Part shown: positions 37,280 through 46,852 of the stretch, piece after piece
Layout: every line of letters begins with the position of its first letter
Position numbering within the stretch: position 1 is the stretch's first letter
NCBI RefSeq assembly: GCF_029814175.1
Contig: NZ_CP122312.1
Coordinates: forward strand, 1,240,001-1,304,000
Source: Halospeciosus flavus
Lineage (GTDB): Archaea > Halobacteriota > Halobacteria > Halobacteriales > Halobacteriaceae
Reading direction: 5' to 3'
Length of the DNA stretch: 64,000 nucleotides
Notes under the pieces: generated by a model
The model's database searches: none
Told to the model about the DNA's origin: nothing
The model's input: only the letters and a program-made list of their open reading frames with translations
Position numbers and translations under genes: made by a program

Positions 37280-38536
37280 CTACGGCCAGTTGCCGTTGCC
37301 GGTGTAGGCGTCGACGACGCGCTGGATGGCGACGACGTAGGCTGCGACGCGGAAGCTCGGCAGGCCGAGCGTCTCCTTAGCCTCGACAAGGTCGTCGAAG
37401 GCGTCGACGATGATCTCTTCGAGTTCCTCGTTGACGCGCTCCTCGGTCCAGTAGAAGCGCTGGCGGTTCTGGACCCACTCGAAGTAGGAGACGGTGACGC
37501 CGCCCGCGTTCGCGAGGATGTCCGGGATGACGGTCACGTCACGCTCCGCGAGGACGTCGTCGGCGTCGGGCGTGAGCGGCCCGTTGGCGGCTTCGGAGAT
37601 GACGTCGGCCTTGACGTCGTGGGCGAGTTCCTCGTCGATGGCGTTCTCCAGTGCTGCAGGGACGAGGAGATCGACATCGAGCGTGAGAAGTTCGTCGTTG
37701 GTGAGGGACTCGGCGTCCTCGTAGCCGGAGACCGAACCGGTCTCGCGCTTGAAGTCCTTGACCGCGACGGGGTCGAAGCCGCTCTCGTCGTAGATGCCAC
37801 CCGAGGAGTCGGAGACGGCGACGACCGTCGCGCCGAGTTCGTCGACAAGCTTCGCGGTGATCCAACCGGCGTTCCCGTAGCCCTGGACGGCGACGGTGGC
37901 CTCAGAGATGTCCTCGCCGAGGTAGTCGAACGCCTCGCGGGCGGCGATGACCGTCGAGCGGCCGGTCGCATCGACGCGGCCCTCGCTGCCGCCGTTTTCG
38001 AGGTCCTTGCCGGTGATGACACCCGGCTCGGTCTTGTTCTCGAGGGTCTCGTACGTGTTCTTGATCCAGTTCATCTCCCGCTGGCCCGTGTTCACGTCGG
38101 GAGCGGGGACGTCGCGGTCCTCACCGATGAGCGGGCGCAGCTCCTTCGCGAAGGAACGAGTGATGCGCTCGATCTCGTCGGCGCTGTACTCGTCGGGGTC
38201 GATGATGATACCGCCCTTCCCACCGCCGAACGGGATGTCGACGACGGCGCACTTGTACACCATCCACCCGGAGAGCGCCTTCACTTCGTCGCGAGTGACG
38301 CCGGGGTGGTAGCGGATGCCGCCCTTGTAGGGACCGCGGTCACCGTTGAACTGCGAGCGGAATGCCTTGAACGTCTCGAGGCTCCCGTCGTCCATGTCGA
38401 CGGTGAGGTTCGTCTCGAGGACGCGCTCGGGGTGCTTGAGTCGCGTCAGTACGTCGTCGCCTACATCCGAGGGGAGGTAGGACGCAGCGTCGTCGATCTG
38501 TTCTTGCAGGCTCTCGAACGGATTTTCCTCAGCCAT
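37280..38536 (-). CDS. gdhB: glutamate dehydrogenase (Glu/Leu/Phe/Val family)
   Basis: A 418-residue hexameric-type GDH that interconverts glutamate with 2-oxoglutarate and ammonia. The substrate-binding segment [26 protein letters not shown] precedes the catalytic lysine in [17 protein letters not shown] (near residue 107). The catalytic Asp is in [15 protein letters not shown]. The NAD(P) motif is [16 protein letters not shown] near 215, followed by [21 protein letters not shown] chose ATG 38536 over an upstream TTG. A paralogue lies divergently 281 bases away. The symbol follows common haloarchaeal usage and is not proof of cofactor. Confidence 0.95.
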   Translation of the reverse strand: MAEENPFESLQEQIDDAASYLPSDVGDDVLTRLKHPERVLETNLTVDMDDGSLETFKAFRSQFNGDRGPYKGGIRYHPGVTRDEVKALSGWMVYKCAVVDIPFGGGKGGIIIDPDEYSADEIERITRSFAKELRPLIGEDRDVPAPDVNTGQREMNWIKNTYETLENKTEPGVITGKDLENGGSEGRVDATGRSTVIAAREAFDYLGEDISEATVAVQGYGNAGWITAKLVDELGATVVAVSDSSGGIYDESGFDPVAVKDFKRETGSVSGYEDAESLTNDELLTLDVDLLVPAALENAIDEELAHDVKADVISEAANGPLTPDADDVLAERDVTVIPDILANAGGVTVSYFEWVQNRQRFYWTEERVNEELEEIIVDAFDDLVEAKETLGLPSFRVAAYVVAIQRVVDAYTGNGNWP

Positions 38537-38817
38537 TAGTTCCACCAATTCACCCTCGACTGAATAAGTGTATTGTCTGTACCAAAATTGAACGACAATA
38601 TAAGGTGTTTAATTACCGATTGGATGCTTTGTCCAGTCATTAATTAAAGCGCCGAAAACACGGCGTACAGGCCCTAACAGCCAGTGTATAAGGAATATAG
38701 ACAACCAGAACCATTATATACGGCTGCGGACAACCATCTCGACAAGAGTGGTCCCGGACCGGGGCAATCGCGGTGTCGGCGTTCCGCACTCGGTTCGCTC
38801 GCGGCCACCTGATACCC
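38537..38817. promoter_or_regulatory. AT-rich divergent promoter region between two gdh genes
   Basis: This region is the most AT-rich part of the surrounding 20 kb. ATTATATA (38713-38720) is a TATA candidate for the rightward gdh, about 100 bases before its ATG. CTTATATTG on the minus strand (about 38595-38603) is one for the leftward gene, about 60 bases before its ATG. TTAATTAAA at 38640-38648 lies between. Both transcripts would have short leaders. Confidence 0.55.
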
Positions 38818-40113
38818 ATGTCCAGCAAGGAACACGCGGCCCCCGACGAGACCCAGTCGATACCGGAAGAGGAACCCGAGACACCGCTGGAGACGGCCCG
38901 CCGTCAGCTCGACTCGGCCGCCTCGGAGCTCGACCTCGACCCGAACATCGTCGAACGGCTCCGCCATCCCTCGAAAGTGACGCAGGTCACCATCCCCATC
39001 GAGCGAGAGAACGGGGAGCTGGAGACGTTCACCGGCTTCCGCGCCCAGCACGACAGCGTCCGTGGCCCGTTCAAGGGCGGTATCCGCTACCACCCCGACG
39101 TCGACGCCGAGGAATGCATCGGTCTGGCCATGTGGATGACGTGGAAGTGTGCGGTCGTCAACCTCCCGTTCGGCGGCGCGAAGGGTGGCGTCGTCGTCAA
39201 CCCCAAGGATCTCACCGAGGACGAGCGCGAACAGCTCACCCGTCGCTTCGCACAGGAACTCCGCGACGTCGTCGGCGAGAACCGCGACATCCCCGCACCA
39301 GACATGGGCACCGACGCCCAGACGATGGCGTGGTTCATGGACGCCTACAGCATGCAGCGAGGCGAGACCTCGCCGGGTGTCGTCACCGGGAAACCACCGG
39401 TCGTCGGCGGGAGCTACGGCCGCGAGGAGTCGCCGGGCCGCAGCGCTGCCATCATCGCCCGTGAGGCCATCGACTACTGCGGGAAGGACATCGAGGAGAC
39501 GACCGTCGCCGTCCAGGGCTACGGGAGCGTCGGCGCGAACGCCGCCCGCCTCCTCGACGAGTGGGGCGCACGCGTCGTCGCCGTCAGCGACGTGAACGGC
39601 GCCGCCTACAACCCCGCGGGACTCGTCACCCACGAGATTCCGACTCACGTCGAGGAACCCGAGGCCGTCACCCGGCAGGGCGAGGAGACCATCTCGAACG
39701 AAGAACTCCTTGAACTCGACGTCGACGTGCTCATCCCGGCCGCCGTCGGGAACGTCATCACCGAGGCGAACGCCCACGACGTGCAGGCGGACATCGTCGT
39801 CGAAGGAGCGAACGGCCCGACGACGACCCGAGCCGACGAGATTCTCGCCGAACGCGGCGTGACCGTCATCCCGGACATCCTCGCGAACGCGGGCGGCGTC
39901 ACCGTCTCCTACTTCGAGTGGCTCCAGGACATCAACCGACAGGAGTGGTCGCTCGAACGCGTCCGAGAGGAACTCGAAGAGAAGATGTTGACCGCGTGGG
40001 ACGAGGTTCGCGAAGAGGTCGAAGCGCGCGACATCACGTGGCGTCGGGCAGCCTACGTCGTCGCGCTCCAGCGTGTCGCGGAGTCCCACGAGCACCGCGG
40101 TCTCTGGCCGTAG
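38818..40113 (+). CDS. gdhA: glutamate dehydrogenase, second paralogue
   Basis: A 431-residue GDH divergent from the first. It shares [25 protein letters not shown], the lysine motif [35 protein letters not shown] and [16 protein letters not shown]. It differs in a Pro/Glu-rich N-terminal extension (about 40 residues) and an insert near 300. ATG 38818 is preferred because upstream in-frame codons are basic and poorly coding. Having two GDHs side by side suggests separate catabolic and assimilatory roles, or different cofactors. Its stop is nine bases from the convergent CitE-like gene. Confidence 0.95.
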   Translation: MSSKEHAAPDETQSIPEEEPETPLETARRQLDSAASELDLDPNIVERLRHPSKVTQVTIPIERENGELETFTGFRAQHDSVRGPFKGGIRYHPDVDAEECIGLAMWMTWKCAVVNLPFGGAKGGVVVNPKDLTEDEREQLTRRFAQELRDVVGENRDIPAPDMGTDAQTMAWFMDAYSMQRGETSPGVVTGKPPVVGGSYGREESPGRSAAIIAREAIDYCGKDIEETTVAVQGYGSVGANAARLLDEWGARVVAVSDVNGAAYNPAGLVTHEIPTHVEEPEAVTRQGEETISNEELLELDVDVLIPAAVGNVITEANAHDVQADIVVEGANGPTTTRADEILAERGVTVIPDILANAGGVTVSYFEWLQDINRQEWSLERVREELEEKMLTAWDEVREEVEARDITWRRAAYVVALQRVAESHEHRGLWP

Positions 40114-40122
40114 CCGGCCCAC

Positions 40123-40980
40123 TCACTCTTCTGCGGCTTCCGCGCGTTCGAGGATCCGTTCGGCCTGCGCGACCAGCGGCGCGTCGACCATCTCGCCGTC
40201 GACCCGGAAGACGCCGCGGTCCGCGCGGTCCGCTTCCTCCTTCGCGTCGAGGACTCGCTTGGCCCACGCCACGTCCTCGGCCTCGGGCGTGAACGACTCG
40301 TTGATCGGGTCGACCTGCGTCGGGTGGATAGCCATCTTGCCGTCGTAGCCGAGTCCCGCCGCGAAGCGTGTCTCCTCGGCCAGCCCTTCGGTGTTCTCGA
40401 TGTCGGTGTAGACAGTGTCGATGGCGTCGACCTCGGCCGCGCTCGCCGCGAGGACGACGTGCTCGCGTGCGTGGAGGACCTCGGTTCCCTCTTCAGTGCG
40501 GGTCGCGCCGATGTCCGCCGAGAGGTCTTCTGCACCGAAGAGCAACGCATCGGTGGCGTCCGCGGTGGCGATGCTCTGCGCGTTCAACACCCCAGCAGCG
40601 GACTCGACCAGCGCGAGCACAGGCACGTCGACGTCGTACTCGTGGAGGACGCGTTCGAGTGTGTCTACGTCGCCGCCGTCGCTCGTCTTCGGGAGCATCA
40701 CGGCGTCGAGGCGGACGGCCTCGGGGTCGTCGCCGACGATTCCCTGGACGTCGTCGTCGGCGAGACCACCCACCGGATTGACCCGGACGCACACCTCACA
40801 GTCGGGGTCGAAGTCGGGGTCTACGAGGACGTCGTGGACCGCCTCGCGCGCCTCGGCCTTGCGGTCGGGCGCGACGGCGTCTTCGAGGTCGAAGCAGACG
40901 ACGTCCGCGCCACTGGCCGGTGCCTTGCGCATCATCTCCGGGCGGTCGCCCGGCGTGAAGAGAAGACTCCTGCGAACCAT
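40123..40980 (-). CDS. HpcH/HpaI-family CoA-ester lyase (CitE/malyl-CoA lyase-like)
   Basis: A 285-residue TIM-barrel lyase. It begins RRSLLFTPGDRPEMMRKA. VVCFDLEDAVAPDRKAEAR holds the metal-binding Glu/Asp, VRVNPVGG the arginine, MLPKTS follows, VLALVESAAGVLNAQSI has the second metal Glu, and LLFGAEDLSADIG and AAGLGYDGKMAIHPTQVD close the barrel. Members cleave (S)-citramalyl-CoA, malyl-CoA or beta-methylmalyl-CoA. In haloarchaea the latter is part of the methylaspartate cycle, and nearby glutamate dehydrogenase, MaoC and carboxyltransferase genes fit acyl-CoA metabolism. The exact substrate is unknown. Confidence 0.88.
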   Translation of the reverse strand: MVRRSLLFTPGDRPEMMRKAPASGADVVCFDLEDAVAPDRKAEAREAVHDVLVDPDFDPDCEVCVRVNPVGGLADDDVQGIVGDDPEAVRLDAVMLPKTSDGGDVDTLERVLHEYDVDVPVLALVESAAGVLNAQSIATADATDALLFGAEDLSADIGATRTEEGTEVLHAREHVVLAASAAEVDAIDTVYTDIENTEGLAEETRFAAGLGYDGKMAIHPTQVDPINESFTPEAEDVAWAKRVLDAKEEADRADRGVFRVDGEMVDAPLVAQAERILERAEAAEE

Positions 40981-41027
40981 GTGCGGGGTGACGCCCCCGC
41001 GTGCCTATAAGCTACTGCCCACAGACT

Positions 41028-41699
41028 TCAACGCCGGCGTGCGAGGAACGCCGCACCCACGAGGGCGAAGGCGGCGACGAGCACTCCGAAGCCGGGACTC
41101 TGGGCGGTCGTCGAACCACCGGAGTCGGCGTCGGAATCGGAACCACTGTCGGCGCTGGAACCGCCGTCGCTACTGCCTGAACCGATGGAGAGGACGGCCG
41201 TCGCGTTGCCACCACTGGACTGCGGATTGACGTTCATCGGGATATCGTAGGTCCCCGCCTTCGGGTTCTTCACGCCCTCGTAGACGATGACGACCTCGTC
41301 ACCCTCCTGGAGGGTGTAGCTCCCACCGAATCCGGCGGTGAGCGTCCGACCGCCATTGCTGATGTCGACGGTCTCGAGGTCGTTGCGGACCGTCACGTCG
41401 ACTGTACTCCCGGACTCGTTATCGCCGCGGTCGATACCGACTGTCACGACGTCGGCCTTGTCGACGTCACTCACGTCGGCGCCGGTGCCCTGGTAGTCGA
41501 CCGAGAGTCCGTTCAGAGAACTCGACCCGGTGGCCTGTCCAACCGTGATGGTCGCGGTGTGCGTCGACGTCACTCGGGGGTCGTCGGGGGCGGCGTTCAG
41601 CGACGCGCCGCTCGCCGCGGCGGTAACGCCCGCGCTGGCGGCGAGCGCGACGAGCGCCAGCAGCAGTACACTACTCCGTCGGGAGAGACTCACGTTCAT
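41028..41699 (-). CDS. secreted PGF-CTERM surface protein (archaeosortase substrate)
   Basis: A 223-residue exported protein. The signal peptide is RRSSVLLLALVALAASAGVTAAAS (start ATG 41699). The mature part is a beta-rich domain (about residues 30-165). An Asp/Ser-rich linker (SSDGGSSADSGSDSDADSGG) leads to a C-terminal sorting signal: SPGFGVLVAAFALVGAAFLARRR, i.e. PGF, a hydrophobic helix and a basic tail. This tripartite end is recognised by archaeosortase A, which replaces it with a lipid anchor. The central domain is not recognised. It lies between CitE and MaoC genes with no evident link to them. Confidence 0.82.
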   Translation of the reverse strand: MNVSLSRRSSVLLLALVALAASAGVTAAASGASLNAAPDDPRVTSTHTATITVGQATGSSSLNGLSVDYQGTGADVSDVDKADVVTVGIDRGDNESGSTVDVTVRNDLETVDISNGGRTLTAGFGGSYTLQEGDEVVIVYEGVKNPKAGTYDIPMNVNPQSSGGNATAVLSIGSGSSDGGSSADSGSDSDADSGGSTTAQSPGFGVLVAAFALVGAAFLARRR

Positions 41700-41820
41700 G
41701 GGGGAATCTGCCGGAGTAATCCGGCGAAGTACCTGCGAGTTGGGCACTCCGCCGAAAGAGGCTGACGGCCACCGCTCCGGACCCTCACGGTTTTTACTCC
41801 GTGGGTGCGCCAGCGACGGT

Positions 41821-42288
41821 ATGGTCGGGAAGTACTACGAGGCGTTCGAGGTCGGCGAGACCATCGAACACGAGAAGCGCCGCACCGTCTCCGAGAGCGA
41901 CAACCAGCGTTTCTGCGACATGACGATGAACCAACAGCCGCTCCACCTCGACGCCGACTTCGCCGCGGACACACAGTTCGGCGAACGGCTGGTCAACGGT
42001 CTCTACACGATGTCGCTGGCGGTCGGACTCTCCATCCCCGAGACGACCGACGGCACCATCGTCGCGAACCTCTCCTACGACGGCGTCGAACACCCCGCGC
42101 CAGTGTTCCACGGCGACACCATCCGCGCGCAGTCGACGGTGACCGACAAACGAGAGACGAGCGACGGCGAGCGGGGAATCGTCACGATGCGTGTCGAGGC
42201 GTTTCGCGTCGAACCCGACGGCGAGGACACGCTCGTCTGCAAGTTCGAGCGGACGGTGTTGAGCCTAAAGCGCGAACACGCCGAGTGA
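41821..42288 (+). CDS. MaoC-family hydratase (single hot-dog domain)
   Basis: A 155-residue MaoC/(R)-hydratase-fold protein. The start KYYEAFEVGETIEHEKRRTVSESDNQRFCDMTMNQQPLHLDADFA holds the hydratase motif: Asp in FCDMTMNQQPLHLD with the His five residues on. FGERLVNGLYTMSLAVGLSI follows. It would hydrate an enoyl-CoA, for example mesaconyl-CoA or crotonyl-CoA. Haloarchaeal mesaconyl-CoA hydratase is larger and two-domained, so this single-domain protein is more likely an (R)-specific enoyl-CoA hydratase. The ATG at 41821 is right after a short acidic-free leader and gives family length. Confidence 0.87.
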   Translation: MVGKYYEAFEVGETIEHEKRRTVSESDNQRFCDMTMNQQPLHLDADFAADTQFGERLVNGLYTMSLAVGLSIPETTDGTIVANLSYDGVEHPAPVFHGDTIRAQSTVTDKRETSDGERGIVTMRVEAFRVEPDGEDTLVCKFERTVLSLKREHAE

Positions 42289-42479
42289 CGGCGTTCTACA
42301 CCCGCGGCGTCGTGGGCGGAAGAGGCCGTGACGCAGTGAGCGAGGACTGAGTGGCGAGCAGGCGGGACTGAGGATTTTTCCGTGGGCGGTGTCTCGCACT
42401 CCCGTCTGGGCCGGCCCACGGCGTCGGGTCAGGACACAACCCCGAGTCGTGCCGGCATCCCCCTTGAACGCTCGCCTGC

Positions 42480-44216
42480 TCAGAGGATGGTGCCGTGTTT
42501 CTTGTCCGGGAGGTCCTTCTCGACCGTCTCGTAGAACGCGAATCGGTTCTCTAGTTCCTCGCGGAGCGTACTCGGCGGGACGATCTCGTCGATGACGACG
42601 TCACTGGCCATCCGGTGGACGTCGATGTCCTCACGGTACTCCTCGCGGAGTTCCTGCTCTTTCTTCCGGCGCTCTTCCTCGTCTTCGATGTCCGCGAGCT
42701 TGTTCGCGTAGACGGCCTCGATGGCGGCCTCGGGTCCCATGATGGCGATTTCGCCCGAGGGAAGCGCGAGGGTCGACTCGGGGTCGTAGGCCGGCCCGGA
42801 CATGGCGTAGATGCCGGCGCCGTACGCCTTCCGAACGACGACGCACTGCTTCGGGACGGTGGCCGAGGAGGTGGCGTAGATCATCTTCTTGCCTTTCTCC
42901 AGGATGGCGTCCTTCTCGACCTGTGAACCGGCCATGAAGCCGGGCGTGTCCGCGAGGTAGAGGAGCGGAATGTTGTAGGCGTCGGACTTCCAGACGAACT
43001 CGGCGGCCTTCTCGGCGGCGTCGGGAAAGATGGCACCCGCGCGGTGGGCCGGCTGATTGGCGATTATCCCCACCGGCCGGCCGTCGATGCGGCCGTAGCC
43101 CGTGATGATCTCCTTTCCGTACTCAGGTTTGAGTTCGAAGAAGGAGTCGGCGTCGACGACACGCTCGATGATTTCGTGCATGTCGTAGCCCTTGTTCGGT
43201 TTCTGAGGGACGATGCCGTCGATCTCTTCGGGGGACTTCGCGGGGGGCTTTCCCTCGCGTTTCGGCGGGTCCTCGTCGGAGTTGTTCGGGAGGTACCCGA
43301 CCAGTTGGGCGACGAGTTCGCGGGCCTCCTCCTCGTCGGCGGCGACGAGGTCAGCGCTCCCGGACTCGCGAGCGTGGACCTGCGGGCCACCGAGGTCCTG
43401 CATGTCGATCTCCTCGCCGGTGACCATCTTCACCATCCGCGGGGAGGCGATGGCCATCGCGGACATCCCCTCGACCATGACGGTGAAGTCGGCGAACACC
43501 GGCGTGTAGGCCGCACCCGCGATACACGGCCCATAGAGCACACAGATCTGCGGGACGCGCCCGGAGAGCATCGAGTGGTTGTAGTAGTACTTCCCGATGC
43601 CCTCGCGGTTGGCGAAGAAGCCGGACTGCTGGTCGATGCGTCCACCGGAGGAGTCCATCAGGTAGAGCACCGGCTTACCGGTCTCGAGCGCGCGCTGTTG
43701 CATCCGGAGGAACTTCTCGACGCCCTTCTCGGCCATCGACCCGGCTTTGACGGTGAAGTCGTTGGCCATGAAGTGGACGTCCCGGCCCTCGAAGTCGGCG
43801 GCGCCCGTGATGAGACCGTCCGCGGGGAGTTGCTCGTCGGCGTCGAACTCCGCGAACTTCCCGTCTTCGAAGACGAGACCGTCTTCGCCGAACCAGAGGT
43901 CCATCCGGTCGCGGACGAACAGTTTGCCCTGCTCTTCGAGGCGCTCTTTGTACTTCTCGGGGCCGCCCGACTCGATCTCAGCAATCTCCTCCCAGAGGCG
44001 CTCCTCGCGCTCGGTCGGACCGAGTTCGGTCTCCTCGCCACCGGTGTCGGCGGCGCTCGGCCCGGTTTCGTCTGTATCGGTCTCCTCGTGGACGACCGCG
44101 GGCTCTTCAGCGTCTCCAACGAACACGCGAACCTCGTCGGCGACGTGTTCGGCCAGCGCGGCGGCGACGGCGGCCGCCTCCTCGTCGGAGGCGTCCGAAC
44201 CGATACGGACCTTCAT
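42480..44216 (-). CDS. acyl-CoA (propionyl/methylmalonyl) carboxylase carboxyltransferase with fused epsilon-like N-terminus
   Basis: A 578-residue protein. Residues about 80-578 are a complete beta-type carboxyltransferase: LMDSSGGRIDQQSGFFANREGIGKYYYNHS, ICVLYGPCIAGAAYTPVFADF, IITGYGRIDGRPVGIIANQPAHRAGAIFPDAAEKAAEFV and MSGPAYDPESTLALPSGEIAIMGPEAAIEAVY. It transfers CO2 from biotin to propionyl- or acetyl-CoA. Residues 1-40 (KVRIGSDASDEEAAAVAAALAEHV) look like the small epsilon/PccX-type accessory subunit, here joined by an acidic linker of about 35 residues. No biotin carboxylase gene is in the window. The fusion is inferred from resemblance only. Confidence 0.92.
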   Translation of the reverse strand: MKVRIGSDASDEEAAAVAAALAEHVADEVRVFVGDAEEPAVVHEETDTDETGPSAADTGGEETELGPTEREERLWEEIAEIESGGPEKYKERLEEQGKLFVRDRMDLWFGEDGLVFEDGKFAEFDADEQLPADGLITGAADFEGRDVHFMANDFTVKAGSMAEKGVEKFLRMQQRALETGKPVLYLMDSSGGRIDQQSGFFANREGIGKYYYNHSMLSGRVPQICVLYGPCIAGAAYTPVFADFTVMVEGMSAMAIASPRMVKMVTGEEIDMQDLGGPQVHARESGSADLVAADEEEARELVAQLVGYLPNNSDEDPPKREGKPPAKSPEEIDGIVPQKPNKGYDMHEIIERVVDADSFFELKPEYGKEIITGYGRIDGRPVGIIANQPAHRAGAIFPDAAEKAAEFVWKSDAYNIPLLYLADTPGFMAGSQVEKDAILEKGKKMIYATSSATVPKQCVVVRKAYGAGIYAMSGPAYDPESTLALPSGEIAIMGPEAAIEAVYANKLADIEDEEERRKKEQELREEYREDIDVHRMASDVVIDEIVPPSTLREELENRFAFYETVEKDLPDKKHGTIL

Positions 44217-44322
44217 ACCTTGACGTCCGCTGGGCGGTTCAAAATGGTTTTCCATGCACGACCCAGCAGGCGGTAGTCGGCGGGTATCGAGAAATCGACG
44301 GAGAAGGGTTGTCGAGGCCGCG

Positions 44323-45117
44323 TTAACTCGCTCGGCCGTAGCGTTCGACGTGGACCATCGCCTGCTCGGCGAGCCACTGCAACGCCGAGTGGTCCTCCTC
44401 GTCGAACTCGCGGGTCTCTTCGTCCATGACACAGAGCATTCCGACGTGCTGGCCGCTCGCGGCCTTCAGCGGGATGCCCGCGTAGAAGTCGGGTTCGAAC
44501 TCCTCGCTGTGGATCGGCTCGTAGGAGACACGCGAATCCTCGGGGAGATCGGAGATGACGAGCGGTTCGCCATCGAGGAGTCCGTGCGAGCAGATGGAGT
44601 CACTGCGGTCGAGCGTCTCCCAGTCGACGCCCTGCGAGGTCACGAACTGCTCTTCGTCCTCGTCGACGACGCCGACGAAGCCGACGTCAGCGTCGAAGCA
44701 CTCGCGTGCAGTCGTCGTCAGTCCTTCGAGGTGTGCGAGGAGCGTCGGCTGTTCGAAGTCGTACTCGTCGAGGCAGTCGAGTCGAGCGTGTTCGTCCGCC
44801 GGAATCGGGTAGCCACTCCACCCTTCGCGGACCGCCGTCTGGATCGTCTTCTGGAGTGCGTCCGGGTCCGTGTCGTCTCCCACCAACACACACGGACGGT
44901 CCGGTACTCGCTCTAAGAGTTCACCGAGGAACTCGCTCCCGCCGAACACGTCGTCGACGAGTATCGCATCGAACAACGTGCCCGCGTCGAGTGCGTCGAA
45001 CACCTCGGACTTCGCACGAGTCGCCACGTCAAACTCTGCAGGCTCTGGTAGTGGTCGATCGTCTCTATCCCCACCATCCACCGTATAGAGTATCGATATT
45101 GACCCCGTCTCCAGCAT
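44323..45117 (-). CDS. GAF-domain sensor protein with degenerate receiver-like N-terminus
   Basis: A 264-residue cytoplasmic protein from ATG 45117. Residues 1-100 look like a response-regulator fold (ISILYTVDGG...FDAILVDDVFGGSEFLGELLERVPDRPCVLVGDDTDPDALQKTIQTAVREG), with VLVGDD but no conserved Lys near the end. A GAF domain follows (LTTTARECFDADVGFVGVVDEDEEQFV...SICSHGLLDGEPLVISDLPEDSRV...YAGIPLKAASGQHVGMLCVMDEE). No kinase or output domain is present, so it is probably a small-molecule or redox sensor feeding a partner. It lies 58 bases after fbp on the same strand, perhaps co-transcribed. Confidence 0.85.
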   Translation of the reverse strand: MLETGSISILYTVDGGDRDDRPLPEPAEFDVATRAKSEVFDALDAGTLFDAILVDDVFGGSEFLGELLERVPDRPCVLVGDDTDPDALQKTIQTAVREGWSGYPIPADEHARLDCLDEYDFEQPTLLAHLEGLTTTARECFDADVGFVGVVDEDEEQFVTSQGVDWETLDRSDSICSHGLLDGEPLVISDLPEDSRVSYEPIHSEEFEPDFYAGIPLKAASGQHVGMLCVMDEETREFDEEDHSALQWLAEQAMVHVERYGRAS

Positions 45118-45175
45118 CGAGTACCTGTACAAAATGTATACGGCGGGAAGAAAGTATTGGCCACTCAGCGACCAC

Positions 45176-46051
45176 TCAGCGGAGGGCCGTCTCGACGTCG
45201 TCGACGAGCTCCTCGCTCCCGAGGAAGACCGGCGTCCGCTGGTGGAGCGACTCGGCTTCGACGTCAAGGAGTGACTGCTCGCCGTCCGAAGACGCCCCGC
45301 CCGCGGCCTCGATGATGTAGGCCATCGGCGCGCCCTCGAAGAGGAGGCGGAGTTTACCCTCGGGTCGCTCCCGGAGACCGGGGTAGCCGAAGATGCCGCC
45401 GTAGGTGAGAACCTGACTCACGTCAGCGATCATCGCCCCGCCGTAGCGGAGTTTGAGGTCCGTCTCCTGTTCGATTCCGCGGACGTGTGTCTGGAAGTCA
45501 TCGGTCCAGTCGGAGACCCGCCCGCCGAAGCCGTAGACGGTGGGGTCCGCGGGGAGTTCGACAGTGCCGACTTCCCGTCGGTCGCCGTCCTCCACCACGT
45601 ACTCGGTCGCACGCACCTCGCCGCCCGAGATTTCGCGTGCGGTGACGAGCGTGGTGATGGGCCCGTAGAGGACGAACGCGGCGCCGACGAGACTCCGCCC
45701 GGAGGCGGGAAGGTCGTCCTCGTAGACACCCAGGACGGTGCCCATCGGGTTGTTCGACTTGAGGTTCGAAGAACCGTCGAGCGGGTCGACCGCGACGGCG
45801 AGGTCGTCGGCCTCGGTTTCCGACGCCGATTCGATTGTCTCGCGCTCCTCGCTGGCGTAGGCGCCGACGCCGTCGACGGCGAGGAAGCGTTCCTGTAGGA
45901 GGTCGTCGGCCCACAGGTCGGCGGCTAACTGTCGCTCGCCGCTCTCGTTGGTCTCCGCCGTCTTCGTCCGGCGGCCGGGGAGGCCCGCACGGATCTCCGG
46001 CGCACTCGCCGCGAGGACATCGAAGACGCGGTCGACGACGTCTCCGGTCAT
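45176..46051 (-). CDS. fbp: class I fructose-1,6-bisphosphatase
   Basis: A 291-residue Mg-dependent phosphatase that hydrolyses fructose-1,6-bisphosphate in gluconeogenesis. The metal motif is VAVDPLDGSSNLKSNNPMGTVLGVYE near residue 90. LKLRYGGAMIADVSQVLTYGGIFGYP near residue 205 is the sugar-phosphate site. APMAYIIEAAGGASSDG follows near the end. Its ATG overlaps the upstream fba stop by one base (TGATG), so the pair is translationally coupled. A GTG codon lies directly before the ATG. Length fits class I FBPase. Confidence 0.95.
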   Translation of the reverse strand: MTGDVVDRVFDVLAASAPEIRAGLPGRRTKTAETNESGERQLAADLWADDLLQERFLAVDGVGAYASEERETIESASETEADDLAVAVDPLDGSSNLKSNNPMGTVLGVYEDDLPASGRSLVGAAFVLYGPITTLVTAREISGGEVRATEYVVEDGDRREVGTVELPADPTVYGFGGRVSDWTDDFQTHVRGIEQETDLKLRYGGAMIADVSQVLTYGGIFGYPGLRERPEGKLRLLFEGAPMAYIIEAAGGASSDGEQSLLDVEAESLHQRTPVFLGSEELVDDVETALR

Positions 46052-46839
46052 CACAGGAGTTCGAGCGCGTCGTCGACGGGTGCCTCCTCGTAGATGACCG
46101 CTTCAAGCGCGTCAAGGAACTGGTGGGGGTTCTCGCGCTGCCAGACGTTACGCCCCACGGCGAGTCCGGTCGCGCCGGCGTCGATAGCGCCCTTCACGGT
46201 CGAGAGGAAGTCGCGGTCGGAGGTCTTCGACCCGCCGGACATGACGACCTTCGTGGGGCCGGCCATCGCGACGGCCTGTTCCATCGCCTCGCGGGAGCCA
46301 GGGTACTTCACCTTCGCGACGTCGGCGCCGAGTTCGAGCGCCTGGCGGGCGGCGTAGGCGATGGTGTCGGGGGCGGTATCGTTCTTGAGGCCCTGGCCGC
46401 GCGGGTACGACCACATGACCATCGGGAGGTCGTAGTGGCGGGCGGCCTCCTGGGCATCGCGGAACTCCTCAGCCATCTCGATCTCGTTGTTGGACCCGCC
46501 ATAGAGGGTGAACCCGACGGCGTCGGCGCCGAGTTCGGCGGCGTAGTCGACCGTGCAGTTGACCGCGGAGTCGGGTTCGCCCATCCAGAGGTTCGACGTG
46601 CCGTTCAGTTTCAGGAGGAGAGGGACGTCTTCGTAGGAGGGGGCGTAGGCCTCGGCGACGCCCTTCTGCACCGCCAGCGAGGTGACGGCGTCGTGGGTCG
46701 CGATGTCCCAGACCACTTCGGGGTCCCGCGTCTCGGGAACCGGTTCGAAGTCGACCGGACCGTGTTCGAGGCCGTGGTCGTAGGCGAGGATGAGTGACTT
46801 TCCGTCGCGCGAGAGTGGGGTGTCGTCGAAGGGACGCAT
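46051..46839 (-). CDS. fba: class I fructose-bisphosphate aldolase (archaeal type)
   Basis: A 262-residue DhnA-type aldolase. It opens SLILAYDHGLEHGPVDF, typical of the archaeal class I family. The Schiff-base lysine is in GADVAKVKYPGSREAMEQAV near residue 178. VVMSGGSKTSDRDFLSTVKGAI near 207 binds phosphate. It condenses triose phosphates in gluconeogenesis and is paired with fbp, which overlaps its stop. GATGLAVGRNVWQREN ends the barrel. I chose ATG 46839 over the preceding GTG. A 2-amino-3,7-dideoxy-heptulosonate synthase (AroA') is the close alternative, but the fbp coupling favours aldolase. Confidence 0.92.
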   Translation of the reverse strand: MRPFDDTPLSRDGKSLILAYDHGLEHGPVDFEPVPETRDPEVVWDIATHDAVTSLAVQKGVAEAYAPSYEDVPLLLKLNGTSNLWMGEPDSAVNCTVDYAAELGADAVGFTLYGGSNNEIEMAEEFRDAQEAARHYDLPMVMWSYPRGQGLKNDTAPDTIAYAARQALELGADVAKVKYPGSREAMEQAVAMAGPTKVVMSGGSKTSDRDFLSTVKGAIDAGATGLAVGRNVWQRENPHQFLDALEAVIYEEAPVDDALELL

Positions 46840-46852
46840 CACTCGGGTATGG

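Noticed and set aside
38755-38817. Upstream GTG start for the second gdh
   Set aside because: The extra residues are basic and unlike haloarchaeal GDH N-termini; the ATG at 38818 begins the acidic family-like start.
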